64,000 nucleotides of DNA from Triatoma infestans (taxonomy: Eukaryota > Arthropoda > Insecta > Hemiptera > Reduviidae). Below, in pieces: positions 32,630-43,223 of this stretch (the first letter of the stretch is position 1; the number at the start of each line of letters is the position of its first letter). The stretch spans positions 1 to 64,000 of the forward strand of contig JAAEAF010003078.1 in the NCBI GenBank assembly GCA_011037195.1, in the 5' to 3' direction. A program made the position numbers and the translations under genes. A model generated the notes under the pieces. That model was not told the DNA's origin, ran no database searches, and was given only the letters and a program-made list of their open reading frames with translations.

Positions 32630-33120
32630 TTCATTTTACCCTTTAAGTATAATGGCCCTGCGAAATCTACGCCGGTGGTCTCAAAAACAGAAGTTCTTCT
32701 TGCCTTTATGATCCAAAAAAGTTCCCTTAGCTTCACCATCAAAACACCAACCCCTGCGTGAGCTAATGTTTTGTGATACCTCTAGATAAGAAGCTCCACG
32801 ATAAAATGTTTAGATGGAAGCAATACGGGAGCTTTAAAATCTTCTGCCTCCTCTCCCAAGACAATCCTTGTTCTTACCTTACAGAGATCTTCATCTTTAA
32901 ATGTTTCCATCTCTTTGAAGTTCATTATTCCTTCCTTTATACATTGTCTTTGAACTACTTGTAATAATTTCTTTTCTGCTTCGCGATGTTATTCAAAAGT
33001 CAATTCCGATTCCAGATTGTTGTCACGAGTAGCATCTCTTAATTTTCTATAGAAGCGCATAATCCATCCAACCATGCGTACCTGCTGGAAAAATGGTCTT
33101 CGTATAGCTGGAAAAATATT

Positions 33121-33486
33121 TTAAACAATCATTGAAGCTTCAGGTTCGCTCGAGACTGCAGATACAACAGTCCTTTTCCTTTCTCGATTTATTTCTTCTT
33201 CTTCCGCTTTTGTTTCTATGTATGGCCACAACTCATGGCTTTCTCTTAGCCATGCGGGACGTTCCCACCAGTTGCTCATGGCTAATTTTTTTGCATTATA
33301 ACCTCCCGATGCGAGGTTTGCAGCGTTATACTTTTCCAGGTATATGCTTCCAATCTTGAGGATTGCTACCTTGCCGTATCTCCTGCACCTATTGTTGACA
33401 AAGATGTTCCATTCGCCCTCTGTTCTTATCCACGTCAGCACCACCGCTGAATCGGTCCAGAAATAGGTCTCATTTACTTCGATCAT
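33121..33486 (-). pseudogene. BEL pol: RNase H region
   Basis: TYFWTDSAVVLTWIRTEG contains the D-S-x-x-V-L-x-W-I block of Pao RNase H, followed by FVNNRCRR (usually F-V-x-N-R-x-x-x-I), NAANLASGGYNAKKL (the N-P-A-D-x-x-S-R-G block, altered) and WWERPAWLRE. Several consensus residues are changed and the frame is broken on both sides. Confidence 0.8.
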
Positions 33487-33799
33487 TATAGATTACCAGT
33501 ATTGATCGCCTTAGCCTAGTGGCTATTACTGCGGCCATTAATTCAAGGCGTGGAATAGTCATTGTTCTCATTGGCGCAACCCTTGACTTTGCTTATACCA
33601 AGCGGACCGTTACACTACCTCCTACTTCACATCTCATGAACACACAGGCAGCATAGGCATCTTTGCTTGCATCGCAGAAAACGTGTAGAGTAACGTCTCC
33701 TCCTCCTCCTTTCATGTATATTCTACGAGGTATCCGGCAACATCGTAGCCACTGTATTGACTTCAACCAAGCATCAAATACTCTAGTGATGTCCTGTGG

Positions 33800-34483
33800 T
33801 CAAACATCATGCCACTTGTATTTTCCTTTCCAGGCACCCTGTAACATCAATTCAGGAATCAGAGTAACAGGACACGATAACCCGATTGGGTCAAATATTT
33901 TTTGAGAGACAAATAAGAGGTTTCGTTTCGTCAATGGACCTGAAAAAAGTTCTACCTCATTAACCTCACAATATAACTCATCCATTCTTACATCCCACGA
34001 AAGGCCCAATATTGACTCAACCAAGTTATCCTTTTCCGGGGCTTCCTGTTCATTATTCCACACCCAGTCTCGTAGGTTAAAACATGCTGTTGACACTAAC
34101 TCTTTAGACTCTGCCAAGAACTTCTCCAGCTCCTTCTGATTGTCCGCACTCGTAATACAGTTGTCAACATAGAATGACTCCTTCAACATTTCGGCTGTTT
34201 CTCTTAGGTGTTGGGGTGCCTGTTCTAAGTGATGTGATATTGTAGCAGCCAATAAAAATGGGCTACACGTAACTCCAAACATAACTCGAGTATGACGGAA
34301 GGCCTGTACCTTTGCGCTGCTGTTGTTCTCCCACCAGAGGAATCTTGTAAAGTCCCGATCCTTGGCGTTCGCGCCAATTTGAAGAAATGCTTTCTCTATG
34401 TCAGCCGTAACTCCGATGGAGTGCAATCTAAACTTAACCACCATTTGTGGAATCAATTCAATCATGTTTGGTCCTTTTTCCAA
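33800..34483 (-). pseudogene. BEL pol: reverse transcriptase
   Basis: 227-codon open frame beginning within the RT domain. EKGPNMIELIPQMVVKFR precedes motif A (VTADIEKAFLQI, D at residue 28). FGVTCSPFLLAATI is motif B, and FYVDNCITS (residues 104-112) is the catalytic box, with N in place of the second D, as in many BEL elements. LGLSWD and FDPIGL follow. In the same frame just upstream are a stop and then the gag N-terminus, so the RT lacks its fingers region. Confidence 0.88.
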
Positions 34484-34525
34484 GCATTTATTGAGCGAAT
34501 TTTATAACTTTATTTGTCCATCAAA

Positions 34526-34924
34526 TTACTTTAACTGAAGCTTGGCATATCTAAAATATTTCTTTTCTTGCCTACCTTCCGAACTAATTGAACTACTACC
34601 CTTTTTTAATATATCTAATTTGCACTCACCTTTCTTTTGGCATTTATTCCTTATCGTAATAAATTTCTCCCTGTACTCTTCGACCTTTTCGAATTCATCT
34701 GTAAGAGATGCTTCATCATCTTTCAACATTTTCAACAAAATTTCTTTTATTTCTTCATCAAGTTTAAAATGTCTCTCAGCGTTATCCGCTATTATTTCTA
34801 GTTCACCATCCAAATCTATACTTTCCTCTTTTAATTTCTTATTTAAATTATTAAAATTAATAGTGAACAACCTTCTCACCTGAGATCCGGGCCTTTTTAA
34901 TCGTTCTAGCTCTTCTGAACCCAT
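34526..34924 (-). pseudogene. BEL gag N-terminal part
   Basis: 132-codon open frame beginning MGSEELERLKRPGSQVRRLF, 40 bp after the 5' LTR. Highly charged and helical (KLKEESIDLDGELEII, EEIKEILLKMLKDDEASL), as in BEL Gag N-termini, which form coiled coils. It ends in AKLQLK-stop-FDGQ, the start of the next conserved gag block, and is then fused in the same frame to mid-RT, so about half of gag is deleted. Confidence 0.75.
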
Positions 34925-34963
34925 AACTTCAAACCCGTATTCCCAACAAGGGATGCCACTTTA

Positions 34964-35175
34964 TGTTGGAAATATACCCTGGAGCCTTGAGTATGGATAA
35001 AGAAAACACGAACCTTCTTTATTTTATATTTTTCATTTTAAATGTTTACCACATACAAAAACTTTCTATATCTGTATAATAATAATGCAAATATGTTCAA
35101 CAAAACAGAACAAAAAACCATGGCCTTCTTTATTTTTTCCCAAAATTATTACCTATGCTTTCAGTGTTGGTTACA
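34964..35175 (-). repeat. BEL 5' LTR
   Basis: 212 bp, TGTAACCAACACTG ... TTTCCAACA in element orientation. It is followed on the minus strand by TAAAG and TGGCATCCCTTGTTGGG, a plausible primer-binding region. Confidence 0.75.
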
Positions 35176-35606
35176 CAGGGGATCTCGAAACAGGTAATTC
35201 CGGTGAAAACTTAATTTCAAAAATTGGATTCGAACGCATTCCTTTCTAGTGGGAAATTTGTGATTCCATAAAAAAGAAAGGACGCGGTCTTTGGAAAGAA
35301 TATGTAAGGACCCTCGCCATATTTGATGGAGTTTAGTTTATTTTACCGCATCCCGGTGAAATCAAGCTAGACTAACTCTTTTGCAATCCTAAAATGTTAG
35401 AATAAATACGATTTTCATGTAGTGTAGTGGAATAATAACAAAAACGCTTCAAAAGTATGTGTACTTATTATTGTATAAAACTAAAAGATTTGTACAATCG
35501 AACATAATTAGTGTTTACAAGAGAGCAAAAGTGGTGAAACTTAATAGCTGATATACAAGACTAAAAGTTAGATAGTAGCATAGAAATGGAGTACATCCCT
35601 TAATAC
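35176..35606. other. No gene; REP1 end fragment at left
   Basis: 35176-35255 is a decayed REP1 right end (CAGGGGATCTCGAAACAGG, TTCCGGTGAAAACTTAATTTC), suggesting that the BEL element also landed in a REP1 copy. The rest is unassigned AT-rich sequence. Confidence 0.45.
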
Positions 35607-35969
35607 TGTAACATGGACTAATTGACCCTAGCTTAGGTAACAGGCCCCGGCTTTACCACCCGACCCGGTTACAGTTCCAGCAGTTTACCCGGGCCAGTCT
35701 ACGAGATTCTCATATAGATGATGGTGAGGTAGTAACTGAATAGCTGAGGTAGTAACATACTGCGTATGGTAATGCCGCGTTTCTCACACACTCTGTACTA
35801 TAATACTACGTTCACTCACTCTCGCCATAATAATAGATCGGTTACCATCCAGTTTGACTGATGTCACACATCGTACACCAAGCACTACTAGGACTAAACA
35901 ATATATCGTCTGACCGCTAGACCGACACATTAGACTGGCCTGCCGTTGTAATAAATCTATGTCGTTACA
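35607..35969 (+). mobile_element. Candidate solo LTR (LTR-C)
   Basis: 363-bp block with TGTAAC ... GTTACA ends, a GC-rich first half, a TACTATAATACTACG TATA-like motif and AATAAA 25 bp before its end. I see only one copy and no clear target duplication, so this is structural inference. Confidence 0.4.
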
Positions 35970-36417
35970 ACCGATGAATCATCTATTTTAATGTTATCCC
36001 TTATACAAAATGGCTCGGTTGAATATAAATTCGTTCCACTCGTATCACTTTACTTTATAAAAAAAATCTTGCTCAAATCTTTTTTGTGCGTTATTTATTT
36101 ATTTTTAATATTTATAACCCTGTCAAATTTGAAATTATACAAATCTTTTGTGAAATTCTCATATGAATTTCTCTTAGTATAAATATTACGAATTTAATTG
36201 CTTATTTTTTTTTTTTCAAACTTGGAACGTTTAATAAAAGTAGTGGCCCTTAGCTACGTATATGGTTGGTGAAGAGCAATATATTTCACACGTTAGTTCA
36301 AGGATCATATAATTAATATGTGACAGACATGACCTATGCATCCATTTATTCCAGAAACTCTGGTCGTGCAAATAAAACTCAAATATTACTTCCTCCCTAA
36401 ATCCAACTAAAATCAAT
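35970..36417. other. No gene recognised
   Basis: AT-rich sequence without element signature. Confidence 0.4.
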
Positions 36418-37150
36418 TACTCCGGGAAAGTTTCAAGTAAAAGTACAGATTTATATGTAACAGCAACCAAAGAGAACAAAGAGAAGCTCAACCACTCTCT
36501 CTCGGACTGGAGTGGGAGAAGCTGTATAAATATAGTGACGGACAGTCCATAAAAACACAGTTGAAATCAGTTCAGTACATCCAATCGCTACGTCTCATTC
36601 TCATACCACTCTACCTTAAACATTCCTCTATTGTAAAGTCCGTGGCAGTCTGTGTGTATCTATTAATATATTAGTTAACCAGTGTTAACCAAGTCTTCTT
36701 CTTATATCATCAACCAGACCTAAATTCTCTCCACCTAACACATCCACTATATTATATCTGACCAATTAAAATATCAAGTTTAAAGAACATAGGTGGAGCT
36801 GTTTCTGCGAAAATCCCAAAATAATTCAGAAACCTTTTTTTTTCAGAAGCTGGGTTACTTCAAATTTGAAATACTAACCTTAATATTATTATATAAGTCG
36901 CAGTGCTATACAGTATCTTGAACTGGTACTTTAGAAGAAGGATTAACATTACTGTTCCTCCGCCCACCCGAAAACCCCCCCAAAAAAAAATTCCTCGAAA
37001 AATGTTTCAAATAAAAATGATAGATATTTATGTGTGAGGAGAGTATATGAAGTTTAAAGAAAATCGCTGGAGTCGTTTTAGAGAAAATTGCAAAAAACTA
37101 TAAAAAAAACAGCCAGTGAAGTTAGCGTTTACGATTGATGGAGTTTTGTC
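36418..37150 (+). repeat. REP1 copy 10, diverged and split by LTR-A
   Basis: 36418-36455 and 36757-37150 align to REP1 core (GAAAGTTTCAAGTAAAAGT, ATATCAAGTTTAAAGAACAT, TTTCAAATAAAAATGATAG, GTTTAAAGAAAATCGCTGGAG). The LTR-A copy interrupts a monomer. No intact termini. Confidence 0.65.
36456..36751 (+). mobile_element. LTR-A copy 3, solo, with TSD
   Basis: TGTAACAGCAACC start, CTCTCTCTCGGACTGGAG, TATAAATA at about 36523, CACCTAACACATCCACTATA end. Exact 5-bp duplication TTATA at 36451-36455 and 36752-36756 fixes the boundaries and shows the LTR ends in TA rather than CA. Confidence 0.8.
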
Positions 37151-37314
37151 TAAATTCTTCCTCTCAAATGGAATTTAGATGTTTAAAGGAAACTTCCTAT
37201 GAGACTAAGTTCACACAAACACACACCACTACAGATACAGCCACACATACACTAAAAACTTTTTCCGACACACACACAAGACTTTCCGCTTTCTGCAATT
37301 ATAACAATTTTATT

Positions 37315-38912
37315 TGAAAAACATTTGAGTTTCCATGTTAAAACCGCATCAGTGATTTGCTAGAAACTGACATTTCGCTCCTATTGCAATGAACTTCTTC
37401 AGGGTAGTTACATCTTGAAAGCTAATGGTGCAGCCCTAGAACCGCCCTAAAAATGGATGGTAGCGTCGTGTCTATACGCTGCCATCAGTTTCAAAGACGG
37501 TTAATAAGCTGAGTGTTAATTAATGTTAGTCTTTTTAGAGTGCAATGTAGTTAATTATATAGCTTGATTCATACTACTATTATGTCTTGACAAGGATTTT
37601 TGCTCAGAAAGTAGTCAAAAGAAAAACTTATTGTTTTCAGCATTGGATTAACTTGGCCCATGGACAACTCTTGTCACTTTGATCCCTCTGTTAACGACGT
37701 GAGTCTTTGGAAAAAGCCAGTTATCGACCTTGTTAGCTAAGACAAGATTCGTGCATCGGGAGGAGTCTGCGTTGTGCATAAGTACGTCCTCGAGATTTAC
37801 TTACTACAAACATTTGGATACTAGCTGTAAATTATTCTCCTTTGGCCGCCATTCATCATTGCATTTAACAGAGATGAGGTGGTTGTTTAAAATGAGGGGC
37901 GAATTATTATATTTAAATTGTACGCCTTGGGTGGATAAGGAGGAGGTAAGAAAGAGATGTTTCTTGTGTAACCTCAATACAAGATTGATGCATCGGGAGG
38001 AGTCTGCGGTTGAGAAGAGGATATTGTACATTTTATAGCGGTTTACCCTATTCATGCAGAATTTCGTTTGTGTTACCTTCGAGTTCGTTTCCTAACTTTG
38101 CACTCTTTGCAAGCCCTTCTTAATGCTTACAACAACTGTAAGCGGCTCATTAATTTTGCTCGATCTGCCTGGCGGTATCGGTACCAGCTTATGCAGGAAT
38201 TTAACTTTTGATTTCTGTTTATTTTATTAAAATATATATATAATTTTTTTGTTTTCTTTTTTTTGTTTTGTTTTGTTTTTCAATGTCTACTCGTTTTTGT
38301 TTCTTTAATTTTTCACTTAATTTGTTCTTTCAATGTTAATTATTAATTTTAATATTGTATAGTACTTTTATATATCATAATATTTCCTTTTTCAGTGTTA
38401 TGTATTTATTTATTTTCAGTTTGTATTTTTCTTTTCTTTTTTTTCCTTATGTATCATATTAAAAAAAGAAAACTCTTTTATTATAATAACAGAATAGTAT
38501 TTTTGATATAATGTTTAAAACATCTTTCTCCGGCTGACGGATATAATTCCAAGCCGTAAATATTATATATTTATCTTTCTGATTATGTAAATTTTTAAAT
38601 AAAATATTATTATTATTATTATGTCTTGACGAGTAAGAGGGTCGCGGCGATAAGCACAGAAGTGTTTGGAGCCGTCGCTGGTGTAGGTCTGTGGTAGTTA
38701 GTATCTTGGTGCAGATCTTGGTAGTAATTAACAATATTGGCTATGTAATTAACACCATGCAGTTTAAAAAACTTCAGGGACGTTACATCTACGCTCTATT
38801 AGCTTTATAGGTGTAACGACCCTAAAAAAAAGGTTAACTGCAATATGGGAGAAATGTCGGTTTCTAGCAAACCGTTGACCCGGTTTCAACACGGCAAATC
38901 AAGTGTTTTTCA
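37315..38912. repeat. Inverted-repeat locus P4 with hammerhead-like motif
   Basis: Inverted arms of about 115 bp at 37315-37427 and 38798-38912 (TGAAAAACA-TTGA, TTTGCTAGAAAC, GACATTTC, TATTGCA). On the minus strand of the left arm CTGAAGA is followed by a GTTC/GAGC stem capped by ATTGCAAT, then GAAATGTC (37371-37402). The right arm has the GAAATGTC half on the plus strand (38851-38858), with box 1 lost in an A run. The spacer is occupied by a LINE fragment with its own TSD. Confidence 0.6.
37592..38620 (+). pseudogene. LINE 3' fragment inside P4
   Basis: Bounded by ATTATGTCTTGAC at 37579-37591 and 38618-38630. The 3' end has AATAAA and an (ATT)n tail. A translation near 37900-38030 (GELLYLNCTPWVDKEE then RCFLCNLNTRLMHREES) resembles the C-terminal Cys region of I/jockey-type LINEs. 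A 30-bp block (GCATCGGGAGGAGTCTGCG) occurs twice, at about 37754 and 37991. Mostly untranslated sequence. Confidence 0.6.
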
Positions 38913-39012
38913 TGAAAATGGCCGCGGAAATCTAAAAGATGATTCTATTTGAGAAAATTTCCTTGAATCTTGCTCTATTTAATAAACACTTGGTTTGGTT
39001 TGATATACATGA

Positions 39013-39320
39013 TATAATGGATGTGTTGGATGGAGAGAATTGGTTTTGTTTGATGTGTTAAGAAGAAGACCTGGTTAACATTGGTTAACTGATATATTAA
39101 TAATGAGACACAGACTGCCTGGACTTTACAATGTATGAGTGTTTAAGGTAGAATGGATGAGAATGATACCTAGCGATTACTGATTTCAACTGTGTTTAAC
39201 TTAACTGTCCTTTATGGACTGTCCGTCGCTATATTTATATAGCTTCTCCCACTCCAGTCCGAGAGAGTGGTTGAGATTCTCTTGCTCTCTTTGGTTGCTG
39301 TTTGCTCTTTTGCTGTTACA
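39013..39320 (-). mobile_element. LTR-A copy 4, solo
   Basis: Reverse copy: TATAATGGATGTGTTGGA ... CTATATTTATATAGCTTCTCCC ... GCTGTTACA. Contains the inverted TATA block and CTCTCTTTGGTTGCTG end. No clear duplication. Confidence 0.75.
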
Positions 39321-40429
39321 ATAATATATAAAGAAATAAAGTTGAGGGGAATCGTAATTGTATATCCCCATATTATATGTATGCCGCCGCCTTCGGTCAA
39401 TCCTTTAGCAAAGCTTGTAATGGCAATTTAAATCTCAAGGAACCCTTTATAATAAAAAATCCGAAAAAACTCAGCAAACAATTCTTTAATATCCCACCTT
39501 CCGGTTAATCGATTTTCATCATATTTGGAATTCTACGAGCAACGCTTTCAATAGACCTTAATAATGTATAAGTGTCGGAACCATACATTTTACTACAGTG
39601 GCACTTTTTGCTTGTTCATAGGAATTCAAAACTTTCTTTTTCAATGAAAACTTATTATAGTAAGGGAAAATAATAAGCTAACTAAGACGAACAAGGCATC
39701 AGTATTGTCCGGCAATACAGACCCAACATTGTAGTCCATTCAATTTAAGTCAAGCACTAATGATAATGCAATGTTATAAATTACTTAATTTTTTACGCAC
39801 AAGTTACTTAGACAGACAGATACCAACACTTTACCATATCATTTTTAAGTTTTTACGCTCGAAAATGGTTAATATATTACATTACCCGTGATTTCAAAAA
39901 AAGGTAACTTAGTTAGCCACACAATATGATGAAATTTTTTATTAAAACTTCGAAAATCTTAGCAAATTTAGTAAAACTGAATTACGTATATAATATAAAT
40001 TTCAAAGTCAACTAAAAAGTCAATTATAAATATTTTACGAATAAGAAAACAAGGTTAAACTAAGCTGGTTTGGAAGCCGCCCCTCCCCCTCCCTCCACAC
40101 AGAACATTGGGTGGTAAATTTTGCCGCCGGGTTTGAACCCTATTGGCAGTATATTAGACTGAATGGGCTTTCCTAATACAAAGGGGCCCTCCATTAGCAT
40201 AAACCGTTCAATTGTTATGCATGACGTCATAAATACGTATTAAGGAGCATATAGTACTATACTACTACCCCTCACCATTCCCATAGCGCTAACACACTGT
40301 AGCTGATAGGAAGAGATAATGCTCGGGCATTAATTTCGCTCGCATACAATAATCACATCGGATGTTACACTTCTTTTACTATCTTTTTTTTTTGTGACGT
40401 AAAAAATATAGTGTTACAATATTACCGAC
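39321..40429. other. No gene recognised
   Basis: Weak REP1-like words at 39490-39550 (CCACCTTCCGGTTAATCG). A C-rich patch at 40078-40100. No coding signature. Confidence 0.4.
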
Positions 40430-40815
40430 ATTTTACTTCCTCTTACTGCTGCTGTATGGATGGATGTATTGCAATTGTTTCATTCTTTTCTTTCACTTAC
40501 TGCTGTAAGAGGAAGTACTGCGAACTTGTCGAAATATCCGAAATTGTCTTTTCGACGGAAATACAAGTTTTGACTACAAAAAAAAAAAAAAAAAATTTTC
40601 TGTGAAGTTCTGCAAGTGTGTGTTTGTATATATAAATATATAAATGTGCGTGTGAGAGAGAAACGTGAGCTTGATAAAGTGAGACAACAAAATATTTCAA
40701 AACAACAAATTTCCAGGAAGCTCAAACTTGAAATTCCGTTTAGATTCTACCATCACCGTATCTGACACGAAAGTTTCGTTCAAAATACATCAACCGGAAA
40801 CGTGACTTTACTTTT
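40430..40815 (-). repeat. Diverged REP1 end fragment
   Basis: Reverse right module: CTTACTGCTGTAAGAGGAAGTACTG hairpin relic (40497-40521), CCGTTTAGATTCTACCATCACC, and CATCAACCGGAAACG. The (TG)n position is occupied by TATA/TG repeats and a long A run at 40579-40596. Confidence 0.6.
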
Positions 40816-40904
40816 CCTTCTAAATCAATCCTCTTATATCTCACCGTATAGAGAGAGGTGTCTTGGAATTTTTGTTTCAGTCTTCCGTTCGTCAATCTAC
40901 CTCG

Positions 40905-41080
40905 TCTACTCCGTTCCAATCTCCTTTTAACAAAATCGTCTTTAATGGTGTCTTTCTATCTTGCTAACCCTAGCTAATGTCCTTGCTTCATAGTATTTCT
41001 GGCCACTTTCACTATATTCATCCTCATCACATGCTCAAACCAACTCACCCTGAGCACAGGTAATAAATAACACCGTGGCT
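40905..41080 (-). pseudogene. Probable LINE C-terminal scrap
   Basis: Minus-strand reading VGWFEHVMRMNIVKVARN resembles the W-x-G-H-V-x-R-M block at the end of RTE/CR1 ORF2 (compare 30452 and 62390). Stops throughout. Low confidence because the match is short. Confidence 0.4.
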
Positions 41081-41127
41081 TCATATTATCCTAGTATTAC
41101 TTATTCGATCCCTAAGTGTCTTGGACT

Positions 41128-41405
41128 TATAATGGGGTTGTTGAAGGAGAGAAATGGTCTGGTTTGATTGAATTAACAAGATATGGTTATAATAATAAGT
41201 GACACTGACTGCCTGGACTTAACACTTGAAATGAGAGTATGGTAGAGTGGAAAAGAATAATGACACGTAGAGTGACTGGCCTTGTGACCTCAGTTGTATG
41301 AACTGTCCTATTTCTGTGTCCCGTCACTATATTTATGTGGTTTCTCCCACTCTAGTCCAAGAGAGTGGTCCTGTCATTTTGTCTCTCTCTTTCTCTGCTA
41401 CGAAT
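41128..41405 (-). mobile_element. LTR-A copy 5, diverged
   Basis: Reverse copy: TATAATGGGGTTGTTGAAGG, GACTGCCTGGACTTAACAC, CACTATATTTATGTGGTTTCTCCCACTC, GAGAGTGGTCC. The TGTAACAGC end has decayed. Confidence 0.65.
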
Positions 41406-41428
41406 ACTCTCTTTGGATACTATTACAG

Positions 41429-41582
41429 ACTCGTATCTCCGAAGGAAGCGGATCTCTGCTGCCGGGATTTGGCTACGATGTTTCACCACTCCATTTTTAA
41501 CTTATGACTGAGTGAGTCGTGGGCCACCACATTGTAGCCAAATCCCGGCAGCAAAGATGCGCTTCCTTTGAAGAAACGAGCC
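41429..41582. repeat. Short near-perfect inverted repeat
   Basis: Arms at 41429-41482 and 41532-41582 can pair: GCTGCCGGGATTTGGCTAC (41458-41476) has its exact complement at 41534-41552, with GAAGGAAGCG/CGCTTCC and ACTCGT/ACGAGT further out. The loop is about 50 bp. It would form a stable hairpin in single-stranded DNA or RNA. Confidence 0.8.
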
Positions 41583-41689
41583 CAAGACTCGTAAAGATCG
41601 AATAAATAATAACTACGATAAGTTGAAGCCTCGGTGTTATTTATAACCTGTGGAGGAAGTGAATTCAGGCTGAGTTGGTTTTGGGCATC

Positions 41690-41885
41690 TGATGAGGATT
41701 CCGGTTGATGGATTTTGCCAGAAACCTTTGTGACACAGATGCGTTGCTAGCGTTACCTAAACAGAATATCAATTTTAAGGTTTCTGTGATTTTTCGTTTT
41801 TGAGATATTTATTTTCACAGACACAGAACACACATACACATACGAGCCATTCTCTAGAAGTAAGAGAAACTTTCTCTTACCAGTA
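41690..41885 (+). repeat. Diverged REP1 end fragment
   Basis: TCCGGTTGATGGATTTTGCC, CTAAACAGAATATCAATTTTAAGG, TTTTTCGTTTTTGAG, (AC) relic, GAACCATTCTCTAGAAGTAAGAG-like end. Confidence 0.55.
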
Positions 41886-42729
41886 GTAATAAAAAGTAAA
41901 ACTTATTTTTTTTTTTTTTAACATTTTATTTATGTTGCATGAATAAATATTTGTGAAATATTTCTTTAGCGATAAAAAAAAAGTAGGAATAGAACTTTTG
42001 GCATAATAATACGATGTGCATAAGTGATGCGCAACAAGGTGATATAGCAAGTCAACAGGTAGTCCAACCCCCCAAGTGGAGGACATTAATCTTGTGCCTA
42101 TTTACTGGTTGTTGGCTTGCTCTCCCAGTAATTCACTTCCCACCCAAACACACAAACACGCGCCTCACAAAATACGTGGTGCACACATTCAACCAAAATT
42201 TTCACAAAACACCCTTTCATTTTTCCAACTATTTCCACATTAATTTTGTTCATAACTCAATTTTATGGTTGTTATCTTTAACAAATCTTTAAGCTTTTAG
42301 TTATTTAATTTTCTTTATACTTTATTTCACCAAAAAGTTAAGAGTGATATATACAATTGGAATGAATGCTATTATGTAGTAGCATTCTACAAATTGTTCT
42401 GCATTTAGCGTCATCGTTTACTGCCATTTAAAAACTAAGAATTATTCCCTTATAAAGTAATGATAATTTACAGCGATTATCTAATATATTAGCTTGCATT
42501 ATCACGTGCTTTTTTTTTTCATCACACTAATGAATGACGCAAACTATGAGCAAAATAAGTTGGAATTCCCCTAAATTCAACTTTGTAAAGAGGAAAGAAA
42601 AATAGAAAATGTTCCAATACCACCAATTAGGCTGGAAGATATTATCGGATTCTGTTAATTATTTTCAGTAGTTTTGAATAGATTCAGGACATTAACTTGG
42701 ATTTATGGGAAACAGATTCATTATTACTA
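41886..42729. other. No gene recognised
   Basis: AT-rich. A T run at 41908-41920 and short frames only. Confidence 0.4.
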
Positions 42730-43223
42730 TTAATGGATTCCCGAAGTCGCGGGGCCTAAGCCAATTAAATCCCCCCCACAATTAAATAAAAAAGAAAATC
42801 TTCTATTAAGAAGCCTCCCCCAGTAATCTGCCAGTCTGACTTCAATATCTTAAGATATCTTTAATCTGCAACTCTCCCAAGCATTCTCCCTTAGGAGTTC
42901 TGTTCTCCCAAATATATGGAATCCAGTATTGGTGAAACGGGGATATTGACCTAGGTAGTGGTACAAAGATTTCCTGACTTCCTCGTCACAATTCTGACAC
43001 AATGTTGCTGTTTATTTTGCGTAAAAAACTGCAACTTATCCAAGCGTGTCCTGTGAATACAGCTTTTAGCCAGGAGACATCCTTCCCTATCCCTCCAATG
43101 TTTCTCCCTAGGTTGAATTCCACCATTGTTTAACTTTCCTATTGCAAAATTGCTGGTGAAGGCTACTGCTGGTTCCACAAAAAGGCAAGGATCTCGCCCG
43201 CGACCTCTCATTGCCCTCTATAC

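Larger units (their letters stand above)
31528..35175 (-). mobile_element. BEL/Pao retrotransposon, internally deleted
   Basis: Minus-strand element. 5' LTR at 34964-35175, 3' LTR remnant at 31528-31609, single-frame gag-pol between them. The internal region is only about 3.35 kb, against the roughly 5 to 6 kb usual for the family, because the distal gag, protease and first RT part are missing. Domain order on the minus strand is gag N-terminus, RT, RNase H, integrase, C-terminal domain. A purine-rich tract (AAAAGGTGGGAG) lies just before the 3' LTR, as a polypurine tract should. Confidence 0.88.
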
